Positions 26,274 to 37,294 of a stretch of 64,000 nucleotides of DNA are shown here, piece by piece; position 1 is the stretch's first letter, and the number at the start of each line of letters is the position of its first letter. The notes under the pieces were generated by a model that did not search any database, was not told the origin of the DNA, and was given only the letters and a program-made list of their open reading frames with translations. This DNA comes from Phialocephala subalpina (taxonomy: Eukaryota > Ascomycota > Leotiomycetes > Helotiales > Mollisiaceae): contig FJOG01000001.1 of the NCBI GenBank assembly GCA_900073065.1, positions 1,954,439 through 2,018,438 of the forward strand. Reading direction: 5' to 3'. The translations under genes and the position numbers were made by a program.

Positions 26274-28020
26274 ATGTTGTTCTCTGTCGGAATCCTCTTT
26301 TTGCTGGCGCCTTTGTTGGTTGCGGCTGCTAGTTCTGCGAGTCCATCAACGACATCCAGTGCCCCGGCTACCACACATTCAGTTCAAGTGGGAGCAGTAA
26401 GTCTTCGAAGTCTCACTCGCATACACAGAAGCTGATCATAACAATCAGGACGGATTAGTATTTACCCCGACCTCAACGACAGCAGATGTTGGTGATATCG
26501 TTGGTACGAGGCTCAATTCCACCAGCGTACGTAGCAAGGCTGACGCAAGCAAGAGTTTCGATTCTATCCTCAGAACCATTCTGTTGCCAGAGCAGACTTC
26601 GGATCATCAGCATGTATACCCTACGAACTTACAGGAGCTGGCAAAGTTGGCTTCTGGAGTGGCTTCCATCCAATGGCAGTAGTACTCTCGAATGTATGAT
26701 TCTTTACATGGAGAATGTGGAACTCTTGCTAAAGCGAGATAGCCTCCGACCTTTCAAGTTCTCATCAATGATACGGATCCAATCTTTTTTTACTGCTCGG
26801 CACCAGGTGCTTGTATCGAAGATGGTAAGATAAATTTCTGCTATGTCTTTTGTCTTTTTCCTTGAAGGCTTTCGCGTTCACAGGGGGCAATCCTCAGGGT
26901 AGAAGAGGGTCCGAACGCTTCATCTCAAAGTGGCCTTTGTGTGATCAAGTGAGGAAGTGTTGTGGTTTGGGCAGGTGCTACTTTGATTCTTTGATCCTTT
27001 TAAAAGAGGCTGTGGCTAACTTGTCTTTTAGGTATGGTCGGTGTCATCAATCCAGTATGCTTCACTCTATTGTCTGAAAAGGGCCCTCGACTAATATTTG
27101 TTGACAGAACAAAACGGAAACTTTCGCTATGCAGCAAGCCTATGCGAAGAATGCAACCCTGATGCTCAGTCCAGGGGAATATTTCCCCAAAGAAACCGCC
27201 CCGTCGACGTCCACAACAGCCTCGTCGACGTCCACAACAGCCTCGTCGACGTCCTCATCTACCTCGACCCCAACTTCTACCCTAACTTCTACTCCAACTC
27301 CGACAGCCGCTGTTGATTCATCGCATCCCGTACTTTCGGGTGGTGCTATTGCAGGCGTCGCCATTGGAGGTTTTGCCGTCTTACTAATAGGAGCCGCTCT
27401 CATCTACCTCTGTGGACGCCAAAAGACAATGGGCGAAATAATCCGACACAGCCACTACGCTCCTCCTCCACCCAGCTACCTCCCAACTCCCGGACACATG
27501 TCCATGGCCTCTTCAACTGGCTATCCTCCAAAAGTACCGAATCTGGACGTTGACGCGCTTGGTTTCCGCCGGTTCTCAGAAGCTCAAAGAAGTCCATATG
27601 ATCGGTCAGCAGCAGAAACTGAGAGTTATCGATCGAGGAGTCCACCGCTGGATGATGCGAGAGAACAGATGATTCCGAGTTTGAATGTTAGTGGGAGCCC
27701 CGGGGGGACGAGTCCGGCGAGGGCAGAGAGTCCGTTGATGAGGAGGCCTGTTCCGTTGAGTCCTGGCATGGGACCGTTGAGTCCGATGACGCCGACTGGG
27801 GATAGGCATCGAGATGAGCCGGTAGCGAGCGAGATTCCTCAGCCGTTGAGGTATGTCGTCTTTTTCTACGGTCTTGGATTTGATACTGACTTATGAAAAT
27901 AGGGTTAACAGAGCGAGTGCAAGCCCGCCGCCGGCGGGCCCGCATGAGCTTTCTGTGGAGTCGGATAGAGGGTACTTGCCGTACAAGAGTCCTGAATTTC
28001 GAGATGGGCCAGGGACGTGA
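26274..28020 (+). CDS. extracellular serine-rich cupredoxin-like membrane protein
   Basis: Seven exons: 26274-26396, 26449-26503, 26554-26693, 26743-26824, 27032-27054, 27108-27850 and 27903-28020, about 427 residues. Order of parts: signal peptide (MLFSVGILFLLAPLLVAAA), Ser/Thr linker, cupredoxin domain (DGLVFTPTSTTADVGDIVEF, RFYPQNHSVARADF, SACIPYE, GFWSGF, IFFYCSAPGACIEDG, MVGVINPN), Ser/Thr/Pro stalk, one membrane helix at about 218-243 (GGAIAGVAIGGFAVLLIGAA) and a Pro-rich cytoplasmic tail of about 180 residues. His in QNHS and Cys in YCSAPG are the expected metal ligands. The stalk is built from a 21-nt tandem repeat. The 207-nt fourth intron is long for this gene and may contain a microexon. 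A cell-surface role is likely; redox activity is not shown. Confidence 0.86.
27203..27255 (+). repeat. 21-bp tandem repeat in coding sequence
   Basis: Two perfect copies of GTCGACGTCCACAACAGCCTC (27203-27223, 27224-27244; read in two halves) and a partial third copy. They encode the Ser/Thr stalk of the cupredoxin-like protein, so copy number would alter stalk length. Confidence 0.85.
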
Positions 28021-28497
28021 AATATATCGTTTTCTAATGAAAATTTAATGTCCTCGGAAAAGTGGAAGATTGATGGGGCTATCAATATATAATTCGTTTT
28101 GGTTGTTTGGAGTTTGAGCGATACCACAAGGAGTTCTCTGTCTTAGAGCCTGACATTGGGCATGAAACTGATTCAACAATGACCATTATTCGATTCTCAG
28201 ATTCTTGAGTCTAGGTTCGTGCCATTCCAGTCCCGTTGGCTGCTCTTCCCATTCATCTGATGCTATCATTAACTCGGGATTTCGAAGACACGACGTCTAT
28301 ATTCCTGTTCAAATCCTTCATGCCTGCTAGTGACAGCCTCCTTTCTTTAATGATGAATCACAACTACGAAAGCAAACTCTTAGATGATATTACCACATTA
28401 TCCTTAAGCCCCATCACCATTTGCATGCAACACTTGCCTTTATTTCGAAGAGAAGTTGAAGCTGAAGCCAGCTGGTCTCTCACATGGACAACAATAG
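28021..28497. other. stretch between two coding pieces
   Basis: No supported gene. It may hold a missing upstream exon for the coding-like piece at 28498-28656. Confidence 0.3.
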
Positions 28498-28656
28498 AAA
28501 ACTTGGCAATCGAGACGGGGTAAGGATCTGAGGGAGGATCAGAAGAATTGGATGAGAGGAGTGGTGGATGATTTGGAGGGGGAGAGACCGGTTCATAAGA
28601 CGGTTGCGGACTTTCAGAGAGCAGGATTCAAGGGCGATGTTCGACTCAAGAGGTAA
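28498..28656 (+). CDS. orphan coding-like exon, unknown gene
   Basis: After a good acceptor (CAACAATAG at 28497) an open frame of 52 codons runs to TAA at 28654-28656. It begins KTWQSRRGKDLREDQKNWMR and ends FQRAGFKGDVRLKR, strongly amphipathic and charged, unlike the random frames around it. No upstream exon with a start could be fixed. It may be the last exon of a small gene or a remnant of one. I do not recognise the family. Confidence 0.35.
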   Translation, partial: KTWQSRRGKDLREDQKNWMRGVVDDLEGERPVHKTVADFQRAGFKGDVRLKR

Positions 28657-29228
28657 AGTAAAATACTAGAACTAGGAGAGCGAATTGGTTGGCAATTTGT
28701 AAAGATGTTGAGCTCATCAATCTAGATAAACCATTTTCCTAACAAGTACGCCTTAAGCAACAATGGCAGGCTTGAGACTTGGGAGGAGACTTTTGAGGAG
28801 AAGCTGTGATCCATGTCTCGAGGTGACTTGTGGCCAAAAAACTGAAATGAATGAGTGATCTGACATTCATATCAATTAAGGTCAAAGTAAAGAGCTCAAC
28901 GCAAAGATTGAAGACTTGGCTATGATTTCAAATGCTTAAATATCTATTCGTAAGATCTTACGTACATTGGGCCACGTTGATAGGCACTCACATCGTTATG
29001 TTGATGTACAGAAAGCCTTCAACTTCTCCCGAGCGGTAAAGTGTTTAGACTTAGGATGCTCTTTGGCAGATCTTCCACGCCACTCATATCCTCTGCACAT
29101 TTTGCAAGTTCTATTACCCTCTGCCATTAGAAACTTGGCAAATGACAGGCCCGTATTCCAACGGCTGCCAGACGGGAGCATGCTTATGGCACAAAATTAT
29201 TTCCAATTGACAGTCTGCTTTCTGCAAT
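28657..29228. other. intergenic stretch
   Basis: No gene or structure recognised; this is the 3' flank of ADE8. Confidence 0.35.
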
Positions 29229-29993
29229 TCAACTCTGTTTCGACCTCTCTTTCCACAATTCATGTATCGCCATCGCCGTACCCTCCAGGATAAGCTCATG
29301 CTCTTGACCTACCACAACTTATTAGCACTGAAGAAGGTTACTTTTTAGAGAGAGCTCCGAAGTCGGAGCTTCCCACACAAAAGAACAAGACATACCGTGT
29401 ATCCTATTCGACAACTCTTCCAACGTCTCTGGTGTCTGACACTTGATTTGCCTAACCACAATGGGCCGTCCTCTATCCACCTCAGATACCACGTAGTGTA
29501 TCATTATTCCCGTCGTGTCATGCTCCAGCTTCCCCTTATGGTAGTCATCATACGCTCTCTTGATCGCATCCTTGCCGTCGTACTTCCCGGGAAGAGCAGG
29601 ATGTAGATTGATGATCGGAATTTTCTTTTCCTCTAACGGATCCAGGAATTGCGGAGTCAGGATATGCATCCAACCAGCACAGACTACTATGTCGGGTTGA
29701 TCTTCCAACACGATCTCAGCTAGACGCGCATCATATTTTTCTCTCCCAGCTTTCTTTACTTCTTCATCTTGTTCCCCAGATGCATAGTATTTCCCACTGA
29801 TGAGGTTGTGGTATGTTGTTGGTATATCTGCAGCTTTGGCTCGATTCAAACCGTTGGCTTTCGCTTTGTTGGAAATGACTCGTATGATATTTAGGTAGGG
29901 CATTGCGGTGGTCGAGGCATCGATCAGTGCTTGAAGGTTTGATCCTTCGCCGGAGATCAGGACCGTAGCTTTGGTTGGAGGTGGATCGTGCAT
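29229..29993 (-). CDS. ADE8: phosphoribosylglycinamide formyltransferase (GAR transformylase)
   Basis: Third step of de novo purine synthesis: formylates GAR with 10-formyl-THF. Minus-strand exons 29396-29993 and 29229-29308 give 225 residues, normal for the stand-alone fungal enzyme. Visible motifs: ATVLISGEGSNLQALIDA (phosphate-binding N-terminus), PDIVVCAGWMHILTPQFLDP, IPIINLHPALPGKYDGKDAI (catalytic Asn and His), and TGIMIHYVVSEVDRGRPIVV (folate site and catalytic Asp). The second exon supplies the final helix GQEHELILEGTAMAIHELW. Start set at MHDPPPTK because the longer open frame upstream has no ATG. The single intron (29309-29395) has a perfect TGCTAAT branch box and contains a hairpin shared with an intron at 42.6 kb. 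Confidence 0.95.
29309..29395 (-). other. ADE8 intron with internal hairpin
   Basis: 87-nt intron with GTATGT donor, TGCTAATAAG branch and GGTAG acceptor. It contains the palindrome AGCTCCGAAGTCGGAGCT and, on the sense strand, CGGAGCTCTCTCTAAAAAGT, nearly identical to the hairpin side of the intron at 42613-42779. Confidence 0.75.
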
Positions 29994-32900
29994 CTTGAAT
30001 CCTAATACTCGTGAGATGGCAGATGCGGTGTAGCCAAAAATAAATTCGAGATGGGAGAGGAGGTATTGCAACCTGTGGTAAGGAATTGAAAGTATGTGGA
30101 TGCGATTTCAAGACGAGATGGCGGGGTAAAGAAATGGAAAAGTTCGAAAATTGGTGGGGTCATCGGCGTTATGAAATTCCGTTCTTTTGGGCTCCGCAGC
30201 TAAGCATTTCGCGTATTTCTTGGGGTTCCAAAGGGGGGTCGCTCCTCGCTTATTTGAGGATGCAACGTCGTTTCCTTTTCCTTTGCTTCTTAGGATTGTA
30301 CGAGCTCAATTCTGACACGAATCCAGTTCACCAGGGCTTTCGGGTTGGCGTACTTGAATTTCATTATTTTGCGCGTTCCACCTGATAGCACCATCCCCAA
30401 TTTAATCTGTTTCATTCCGCAAAACTACGCGACCAGCTCTCCATCCACCCATGTCTTGCAGAGCGAGTCCTTGGGCGAGTTGAGATAGCATTTGGACTGT
30501 TGCGACTCGAGTCACGAAACAGATATATTTGTGCGCAAATCGAAACTGAATGTGGGAGAAAGCAATCCGAGGAGTGGGTGCAGCCTTGCATCTCGAGGAC
30601 GCTCATTCTGGAAATGGTCAACCCCGCACTATACGTTCCTTCAAAGTTCCCGACCCGACGCGTCATCTTAACTCAGTGTTTTCTCATAACTGAACAAGAT
30701 ATTCTCGAGCGATCTGATACCAAGATTTCCAACCAATATTCGGCACTTTCATTCCTTCCACAGCTGTCATCTCTAGGCTCGTCTCTCAAGCAAGTGCACA
30801 AGAGGCCGATGACGAGCCCGCCATTCTGTTCGTTAGCCAATGTACTCCATTATCCCTTGCCAGCCCTTGCATGAATGACGCTCATCGGCGGGAAAACAGC
30901 CTCATGACAGTCACGCTCAGTTCAAGGGACCTGCTGAGCCTCGTACTCCGATACAACGTTTTCCGCAGTATCAAAGGTTGCAAACATCATCAGCGTGCCT
31001 CGAAGACATTGGTCTTCGGCGTTTCCGTCTACACACGGAAACGTGAAGAGCTCGAATTTGATCAGCTCCAAGCGTGAGCAACAGCAGGGTGCATTATCAG
31101 AGATTCCAACCCAGCGACGACGCCTGTGTCAATCCAAGATTGAATCACACCAGGTCCATCCATAATTGGATTGAAGCTCCTGCTCAAGCGCTCAGCTTCG
31201 TCACAGGACTGTATATCCAAAGATATCCCGATCACGTGTCAACGCTCGCCGCCTGAACCTTTCTTGAGCATCCCAGGACATGCTTGTAGATCTCCTTGGG
31301 CGTCTTCAGTAGAAGCCTGGTCAATGGACTGATATAGGTCAACCCTAACCGCCAAGTTCGTGGTAAGCACAACAACGTCACGCTTTCTCGTGGTGGTTGC
31401 ACACCTTATCTTGCAGGCAAATGTTCTCTAGCCATTGAAGGATCCGTGATCATGTTCATCGGATATCACGTTCCTGCGGGGACTTGAGACCTTGGGTCTT
31501 GTATTCTTTGCATGTTTATGCAGTATTCTCAGCGTCTGCTGGCCGGTGGCCCGCTGGACATTTTCAAGACACGATGCAAGCCCTTCCCATGTGGACCTGA
31601 CGACTTGCTCATGATTAATGCAGGCAATAGAACGGAACAGCTTCAAACTTTCGTTTCAACTACCAAAATGTGGACGAGATACCAACAATCAGAACACGAT
31701 GCAGCTTTGAGGATGTTTTAGAGTCGATGTGTCAAAGACTCAAAAATAGAGGTAAACCATCTGGGCGGTACTTGAAGCTCGACTCAACCAAGAATTGTCC
31801 ACTGAGAGTCGCACGTTTGAAAGACGATAGATATTGGATGGCATCTGTTAATCTGGCCGCAGTTGAAGGACCTCAATCTCGAGGCCGCAGCAACAACCTT
31901 CCCGCCTCGATCCAGTCAGCCTCTTCGAATGAATCCTCTGCGCTTGAGTACATCCGTGGCGTTAAGTGGAGAATTTCTTTCAGTTGCCCCGAAGAGGGGA
32001 AGGGAGCAGCCACAGAGGGTTGTCGGGAAGGAGGTCGCTTGAAGCTCTCTTATTCGACAACACTGGCGGTCTTGATGGGGCTACGCTCTACGCGCGCTCC
32101 TCTTAACCTCTCTTGGATCCATAGCTTTGAATGGCGGTTGTCATTGGACTATGAGGAGATGTCAGCCACTCAGATGACTTTCTTGAGCCTCTTCCCAACG
32201 TCGCAAGAATGTCTTCTCGTGGTGGCTGGCGGCTGCATCCCTGCTCTCCGCAAAGCGCGCGGGAGTCGTCGACCAGACCGAGAAGACCATTGAGAGGCAG
32301 CAAATTCCACTTGACCATAATTGATGATTCGACAATTCGCAAAGCACTTGAGAGATTGAGATATGGTGCCGCGCGGGGAATGTATCAGAGACGCTGAGGC
32401 AGGAGCAGAAAAGAGGCGCTGAATAACTACATAATGAAAGGAGAATCCTAAGACAACATTTCTCCGAGCACAACTTCTCGAAACCTTCCTCAGCATCCCA
32501 AGTACTTGTTTCCAACATTGCCACAATCATTGCAAACCAGCTCACAACAAATCCGTCCGTTTCGCGTCCACCGATTCGCAATTTGTTTCCAGCAACCACC
32601 CTCCCGGTGCAATCAAGAACGGCACCCTTGCTCTTATTGATTCTGACTGGAGATATCAGCCCGAGTGGAGTGGCGAAGACACTCACGGCTCGGTCGGACA
32701 CTTCTTCCAACATCATCCGGGGCCAATCACTGGCAGCAAGCAGCAATTGCCTTCGAGAGCCTTCAACTTCCTCGTGCCGCCGACTGCCAGCAGCACTGAA
32801 GACGTTCTAAGTATAGCCTGTTCACGCCTGTTCACGCCTGTTCACACGAGGCCCTGTCACTCCCTCCACGCCAATCACGGATTGCTATCTCGCAGACGCT

Positions 32901-33595
32901 GTCCCTCTGCGGCGCGAATCACGTCCAATCCCAGCGCGAAGCCCGTTCGCTCCTCTCAGCTCGTCGTCGCCAATCATCGCCAGCGCTCGCGGACCTTCAC
33001 TGCTGCAGCAGCACCGCTGGCTGTGTTCTGATACTCGGTCAGATCCTCTTCGAATCACAGTGCGTCGTATCAGCTGTGTTTCCGACCAAGCCTGCGTCTC
33101 TCACAGCGAAGCTTGCTCGTTTCCAGCGCGCTCGACGAGGGTCAGCCCATCCGCCCAGGGCCCTCGCTTCCCGAAAAACAACGGCCTCTTGCATCACTCC
33201 ACGCTGCTTTGACAACCACCACGCTTAATTTTCTACAACCCTACCAGCGCCCCGTACCAGCTCTCACCTCCAGAGCGAACAAGCACAACAAAGTTGCTGC
33301 ACACCTGCAGGCTGGTGCGGCCAACATCACCGGCCCCCCAAGCGCCTTCATCTTTCTCCTCTACCCACATAGCACTGGCTGCTATATCGGTCAGAGCAGG
33401 CCTGCACACGGACGCGCTGTCTTGCCGCAGCTTTACGGGGAAAACAAGTCGGCACGATATAATACTTCCACACCACCCCAACTACCTGCTTTCCCTCTCA
33501 CGGATCTCCCGTCATCGCAGCTTGACCTAGGTCTCTTGTCTCCAAGTCACTCTTTGCCCCCCACGGACACTCGTTACCTTGGACAAAGAGACAAG
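29994..33595. other. large gene-poor region
   Basis: 3.6 kb without a supportable gene. Several open frames exceed 100 codons but begin without ATG or lack splice logic and domains. The right end (about 32,750-33,595) is pyrimidine-rich and is probably the leader of the next gene. Confidence 0.45.
32817..32845. repeat. 10-bp tandem repeat
   Basis: Three copies of CCTGTTCACG in a row (the last lacks its final base), in the presumed leader of the gene at 33596. Confidence 0.8.
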
Positions 33596-34240
33596 ATGCC
33601 TCCCTCCACCAAACCTAAGCTTGCGCAGCTCAAGACGCCGATGACCTCGACCTTCCCCTCGGAGTTGTCAGCGCTGTCTGCGAAAAGCCCTTACCCAGGC
33701 TTCGCCGACTTCATCAAGCAGGAGGATTCTTTGAAGACGCCCATTACCCCTCCTACTGCCTACACCGACTTCCTCAAGACCATGAGCCCCATCACCGGGG
33801 ACAAGTCTTCAGGACGCACCACACCTACCTCCGCACCCTCCACCAGTTCCAGCGAGCATAGCGACTGCTCATGCAACTGCGACACTCACAAATCACCTAC
33901 CTTGACTGTCCCATCTTCTGCCACGTTCGTCTTTCCCTCTTCGGCACCATCAACCTCGAGGTTAGGACGTTTGCGGATACCACCTTCTCCTGCGTTTTCA
34001 GCCGCCGAGTCACCATTGAGCGCAACTGCAACATCTGCCATTCGTTCCCCCTTCAGTGCTCGGAGTGCTCGTTCTCCATTCGACTGGGACCTGAAGAGCA
34101 AAGGAAGATATTTCGATATCAAATCACCGAAATCCACACGATCCAGTGTCAGACAAGTGAGAGAAATTGTTACGAGAACCGTCACATATACACCAAGGAT
34201 GTCTCCCGCACCCAAGGGAAAGAGGAGGAAAATCGACTGA
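33596..34240 (+). CDS. Ser/Thr/Pro-rich small protein, unknown function
   Basis: Single exon of 214 residues from MPPSTKPKLAQLKTPMTSTF. There is no recognised enzyme domain. The motifs SAKSPYPGFADFIKQ and KTPITPPTAYTDFLKTMSPI look like conserved short linear motifs repeated twice (FADFI/YTDFL). A Cys-rich patch (DCSCNCDTHKSP) follows, then SRLGRLRIPPSPAFSAAESPL and a basic tail (KGKRRKID) resembling a nuclear localisation signal. Many S/T-P sites suggest phosphorylation. The same frame is open for 161 codons upstream without any ATG, so a longer form from a non-ATG start or an upstream exon is possible. Probably a fungal-specific regulatory protein. Confidence 0.72.
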   Translation: MPPSTKPKLAQLKTPMTSTFPSELSALSAKSPYPGFADFIKQEDSLKTPITPPTAYTDFLKTMSPITGDKSSGRTTPTSAPSTSSSEHSDCSCNCDTHKSPTLTVPSSATFVFPSSAPSTSRLGRLRIPPSPAFSAAESPLSATATSAIRSPFSARSARSPFDWDLKSKGRYFDIKSPKSTRSSVRQVREIVTRTVTYTPRMSPAPKGKRRKID

Positions 34241-35951
34241 TCGAAAAGTCATTAATTGTCGACCATTTACACCATGTCGATTCGCATTTGTCTTCGCGCG
34301 GACTTTCACTTCACATCTACGTTCATCAACAATATCTCTTATATTCGCAACCACCATACCCGCCATTTACGAGTTTACGCCTTCATTTCTTGTTCATGAA
34401 AATAAAGCGGGGATTTTGAAGTTCAGGGGGGAAAACTTCACGCTTCGCGTTACACTATCTTGCTCGGCGCTTGGCCTGGAGCATCGTTGGAGTAAGGTAG
34501 CCCATCGGATCGGGCCTCGAAAGAGAAGTCTACCGGGTTTGACTTTCGAAAAGTCATGCCATTGCCATCATCTAAAGGATTGGAGGGCTTACTGAATGGC
34601 GAACGTGTGGCTAGTATTTGGCGATTCTGGCGTTCAATGGGCGTTCAACTGGGACAGGAAGGATTGGATTTGGACTCACTTCGGAGAAAGGGGACGTGGG
34701 AGGCGATACCACAATAAGCAATGAATTCAAACAACAACCAATAACTTTACCACGATTTTGTTTTGTGTCTCGCGGATACTCCGCGATTGTGTAAACAGAG
34801 CCAGATCTGAGACCTCCATGAATCACAATAAACATAGCCGAATTCGAGACTCACCAATGTTTCCGCCACAAACAGAGCCCATTCGGCGGCCATGTCCAAC
34901 TCAGACCTACTTGCCGGCCGACCTGACTTATTCACGTCCTCCCACTCCCAAAGCTTGCGTACCTTACATACGTAAATCGCTCCCTCTCCAACCACCCCAA
35001 ACCCAAGATCTAGGATCGATCGCGTCTGCCACATGCGCTCATAAGCATAATTCAGCTCTGCTACCCATACCTCGCACAAGCTAGCTCAAGCTCCCCTCAC
35101 TCCATACAACAGCTCCAGCCCCCATCTCAGTGATCAATCATGAACAAACAAAACCTCACCCCGCCACCAACCGCTGGCCCAGAAATTATAAAATAGCGTA
35201 TATTTTTGGAATCTTCTAAAGCAGCGCTCCACTCACTAACGGCAACGGGGCTCGAGCTGGCATCCGAGATGCTGGTAACATGCATGGCTGTCCCCTGCAC
35301 GTTGCGCATTCTTTAAGCGCCGCGCGATCCAGCTGACTTCTTAGTGGACAAGGGGTCTCACAAGGCGAGTTTGTGACAATGGTGCTTCATAGGATGCTTT
35401 GATTGGACGAGAGGTGGGGCCTTTAAGCGCTCATGATGGGAAGTGCATGGGTTTGCAGAGGTGGGATCAGTGGATGAGAGAGAGGACGAGCTGGTGGGCG
35501 GCAATTGAGTTGTGCTTTTCGCGCGAGCGAGGGGGGTTGTGAGCCTGTAGTTTGGGGGAAACATCGGGATGAGAGCTTGGGTTGAGGCGATGAAGTACTT
35601 GGGTGATCCCTCTCGGGTTGAGATGATGTTTGTCATGGAAAAGAGATGAGGTGCTTCAGTGGTGAAGGGGTGTTCAGAGTTGAGATTCGAACACCGTCCC
35701 GTCCGGACCCAGGAAATCAATCTCGGACGGGGACACTACCGGCATTGAGGCAATCACGCGGCATATCTCCGTCCAAGACCAAGGGCGCGATGCAAGGCAC
35801 ATCACGCCTATCACCGTCACATCTCAAAAGCCAAATTTCCGAGTTCAGTGCCTGCCTGTATCCTTGAGAAGATTCGTTCCAAGAATGTTCGGTTTCACCG
35901 AGCTTGTCCTTGTCTATAGCTTCCCTGTTCATATCCAGATAACCTCCTGTT
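34241..35951. other. gene-poor stretch
   Basis: 1.7 kb with no supported gene. A hairpin lies at 35696-35734. Confidence 0.45.
35696..35734. repeat. inverted repeat (hairpin)
   Basis: GTCCCGTCCG at 35696-35705 and CGGACGGGGAC at 35724-35734 are complementary apart from one bulged base, with an 18-nt loop. Immediately left is GATTCGAAC, reminiscent of a tRNA T-loop, but the flanks do not form a tRNA. Confidence 0.7.
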
Positions 35952-36893
35952 TCAAAACTTTGTCCCTTCTTGTTTGACACTTTCAACACGAGCTTTGAAG
36001 TCTTTGCAGAATTGATTGAACATGGTGGTCGCTGGCAAAAGCTTCATGACTAGTATGCTCAGGCGAAATGGCTCTTCGGAATTGTAGAACGTCGTTCCGC
36101 CGGGAGTGGTCTTGCTTGGCTCGAAGCGGAAGGAGTGTTCCCCAGACCTGAGAGAACGTAGTCAGAATTTGCCTACTCAGCATGCTAGAAGGATTGAGAA
36201 TTTGGAGAAGCTTGTTTGTTTTGTTTTTGGATGCACTCGCAGATGCAGGGGAAATGTTTTAAGTTCAAAGCCAACATCTTCAATGCGTAGTGGGGGTCAA
36301 GGTCCTCAGTGAGTTTCTTGTCGTCCATCATCCCTAGGACATGAATTCCACAAAACGAGGTCATTCATACGACTTTGGATACGGAAATGCCAAGCACCGG
36401 CTTGTTTGAATGTCGTGTTCTATAATTGATAATTCTTGCGAGCTTGTCTTTTGAGTTGCGGGGCAGAGAATGAGAGACATTTTCTAAGACCAACCTGCAT
36501 GAGCGAATGAGGGACCGAGTACTCACATTACGTAGAGCGTATCACCCCGCCATTTGAATTCGCTAGGAGAGTTTTCCTGGTAAGAGGTCATGAGCTGGTC
36601 TTGCAGACTTAGTGCCGGGTCGGCAGGGAGAACTCACTAGGACGGTAACCTGGCTGTTCACGCCGCGAAAGTTCACTGCCAACTTCTCCCCTTTCTGTAT
36701 TGGCCCTTCAGCATGGCCAGGGAGCCTTGCTACTGTTTTGATCATATCATTCTTGATCTCTCTCCAGTTTGGGAAGTCGAAGAACTGTTCCACGTGATTA
36801 GTATGGTACCGTGAATGGCTTGGAGTTCTCACTTACAACATTCTTGACTTCTTCCGGCGAGGCCTCGATCTCGATTTGAGTATTTGCTGTCAT
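35952..36893 (-). CDS. SRPBCC (START/Bet v1-like) small protein
   Basis: Four short minus-strand exons keep phase: 36837-36893, 36638-36784, 36527-36576 and 35952-36147, giving 149 residues. The order of parts fits a polyketide-cyclase/SRPBCC fold: first strand and helix (TQIEIEASPEEVKNVFFDFP, then NWREIKNDMIKTVA), central strands (KLAVNFRGVNSQVTVLENSP, EFKWRGDTLYVMSGEHSFRF), a loop and strand (EPSKTTPGGTTFYNSEEPF), and the long C-terminal helix (MFNQFCKDFKARVESVKQ). Proteins of this fold bind hydrophobic ligands; the ligand is unknown here. The third intron (36148-36526) is 379 nt, unusually long for this window. It would be missed by an ORF-based scan. Confidence 0.75.
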
Positions 36894-37294
36894 GTTTGCT
36901 TGCAATTGAATCAATGAGACTTCCCTCTTTTTTTTAAAGTGCACAGCACTTGATATACCTTTGCTTCGGTCTCTTGTCAGACCGATCTGGCGACTTAGCG
37001 ATGATCGACCCAGGGACCAGGCCCGAAATGGCAAAGGAGAACACGATGTAGGACATTCCATTGGACTAACTGTCCGAGTACCAGCTTTGAAATAGTTTGC
37101 ATTGCTCCTTGATATGTCTGCTGAGCGAAGATAGCGTTTGATAATGTCCCAAAATACATGGCCCTAGGGCTAGAGAACAGGTATCTCATAACGAGAGTTC
37201 TGCCATGCCACACATGCCGAGCAAGCAAAGCCCTTGCCAGAGATGACATGTTGGTTCCCTCGCCTCACCGTCTCCTTTTTATACGTCTTTGACC
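36894..37294. other. intergenic stretch
   Basis: About 400 bp; contains the promoter of the SRPBCC gene. Nothing else supported. Confidence 0.35.

Noticed and set aside
29994..30071. Longer N-terminus for ADE8
   Set aside because: No ATG in the extension; MHDPPPTK gives the normal start just before the phosphate-binding strand.
31330..31350. Telomere-like CCCTAACC
   Set aside because: A single unit only, no array.
31670..32293. 207-codon plus-strand frame
   Set aside because: No ATG-led domain, no splice partners and overlapping open frames on the other strand; likely chance.
32162..32746. 194-codon minus-strand frame
   Set aside because: Starts at a non-ATG codon and shows no recognisable motif.
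35680..35760. tRNA-like TTCGAA element
   Set aside because: The five bases on either side of the putative T-loop do not pair and no A-box is placed correctly.
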